The translations under genes and the position numbers were made by a program. A stretch of 64,000 nt of DNA from CAIWHR01 sp963823215 (lineage in GTDB: Bacteria; Pseudomonadota; Gammaproteobacteria; Burkholderiales; Casimicrobiaceae), in the NCBI GenBank assembly GCA_963823215.1, contig CAWGKT010000004.1, positions 77,184 to 141,183 on the forward strand, read 5' to 3'. The notes under the pieces were generated by a model that worked only from the letters and a program-made list of their open reading frames with translations, ran no database searches and was not told the DNA's origin. The first letter of the stretch is position 1. Each line of letters begins with the position of its first letter. Of the stretch, positions 63,994 through 64,000 are shown one piece after another.

Positions 63994-64000
63994 GTGGCCC

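Larger units (their letters stand above)
63459..64000. other. Gene-free right end of the island
   Basis: This 542-base stretch holds no gene I can support. It begins with an AT-rich promoter-like patch for the AbiE operon (TACTGTATC and AAATAAACATACGG on the minus strand). It also contains the right-hand TGGTCA pair (63744-63766), a tRNA-like T-arm (63799-63815) and an intrinsic terminator at the end. A long rightward frame crosses it but continues from inside the antitoxin gene and looks like a shadow. Confidence 0.5.

Overview
The window is GC-rich, densely packed proteobacterial chromosome. The gene set (ccmABC cytochrome c maturation, MaeB-type malic enzyme, HtpG, RecQ, Ppc, PPK2, soxBDAG) and the dispersed GC-rich intergenic repeats fit a betaproteobacterium, probably of the Burkholderiales. 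That assignment is inference; no rRNA is present to settle it.

Layout. 1-8.0 kb: the end of a ccm operon (ccmA, ccmB, first codons of ccmC), then maeB, recQ and htpG. 8.1-23.3 kb: a hypothetical protein, an SDR, a Rieske oxygenase next to a frameshifted dimethylglycine/sarcosine dehydrogenase-like gene, a divergent non-pyrrolysine MttB-family methyltransferase, a GST, a hydrolase, an AllA-like protein, a 2-aminoethylphosphonate-type ABC transporter (phnSTU-like) and two small exported proteins. 23.4-29.5 kb: a seven-gene, mostly overlapping corrinoid/folate C1 operon (corrinoid protein, DUF1638, PF13769, MetV-like, MetF-like, pterin methyltransferase, corrinoid activator). 29.7-35.1 kb: an ABC-F ATPase and a kinase/nucleotidyltransferase/alkaline-phosphatase-superfamily trio. 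35.3-37.8 kb: a second frameshifted dehydrogenase-GcvT fusion. 38-49.6 kb: PPK2, a split spermidine-synthase-like pair, a DUF349 protein, an SRPBCC protein, a frameshifted plsB and ppc. 49.7-58.6 kb: betA, a GbdR-like regulator, soxBDAG and a HAD phosphatase. 58.7-64 kb: tRNA-Ser(GGA) followed by a defence island (CcbP-like protein, TOTE-type primase-helicase, AbiE toxin-antitoxin pair).

How the genes work together. The dominant theme is removal of methyl groups from choline, glycine betaine and related N-methyl amines. BetA would oxidise choline. Glycine betaine could lose a methyl group oxidatively (Rieske oxygenase) or by transfer to a corrinoid protein (MttB-family enzyme) and on to tetrahydrofolate, with MetF linking to methylene-THF and the RACE protein reactivating cobalamin. 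Dimethylglycine and sarcosine would then be handled by the two dehydrogenase-GcvT fusions and by the heterotetrameric sarcosine oxidase. A GbdR-like AraC regulator sits between betA and sox. The same corrinoid operon could instead supply parts of a split methionine synthase; the sequence does not decide this.

Quality note. Several otherwise intact genes carry one-base frameshifts, mostly single-base insertions in short G/C runs, while protein similarity continues on both sides. Many of these are probably sequencing or assembly errors, so the pseudogene labels are provisional.
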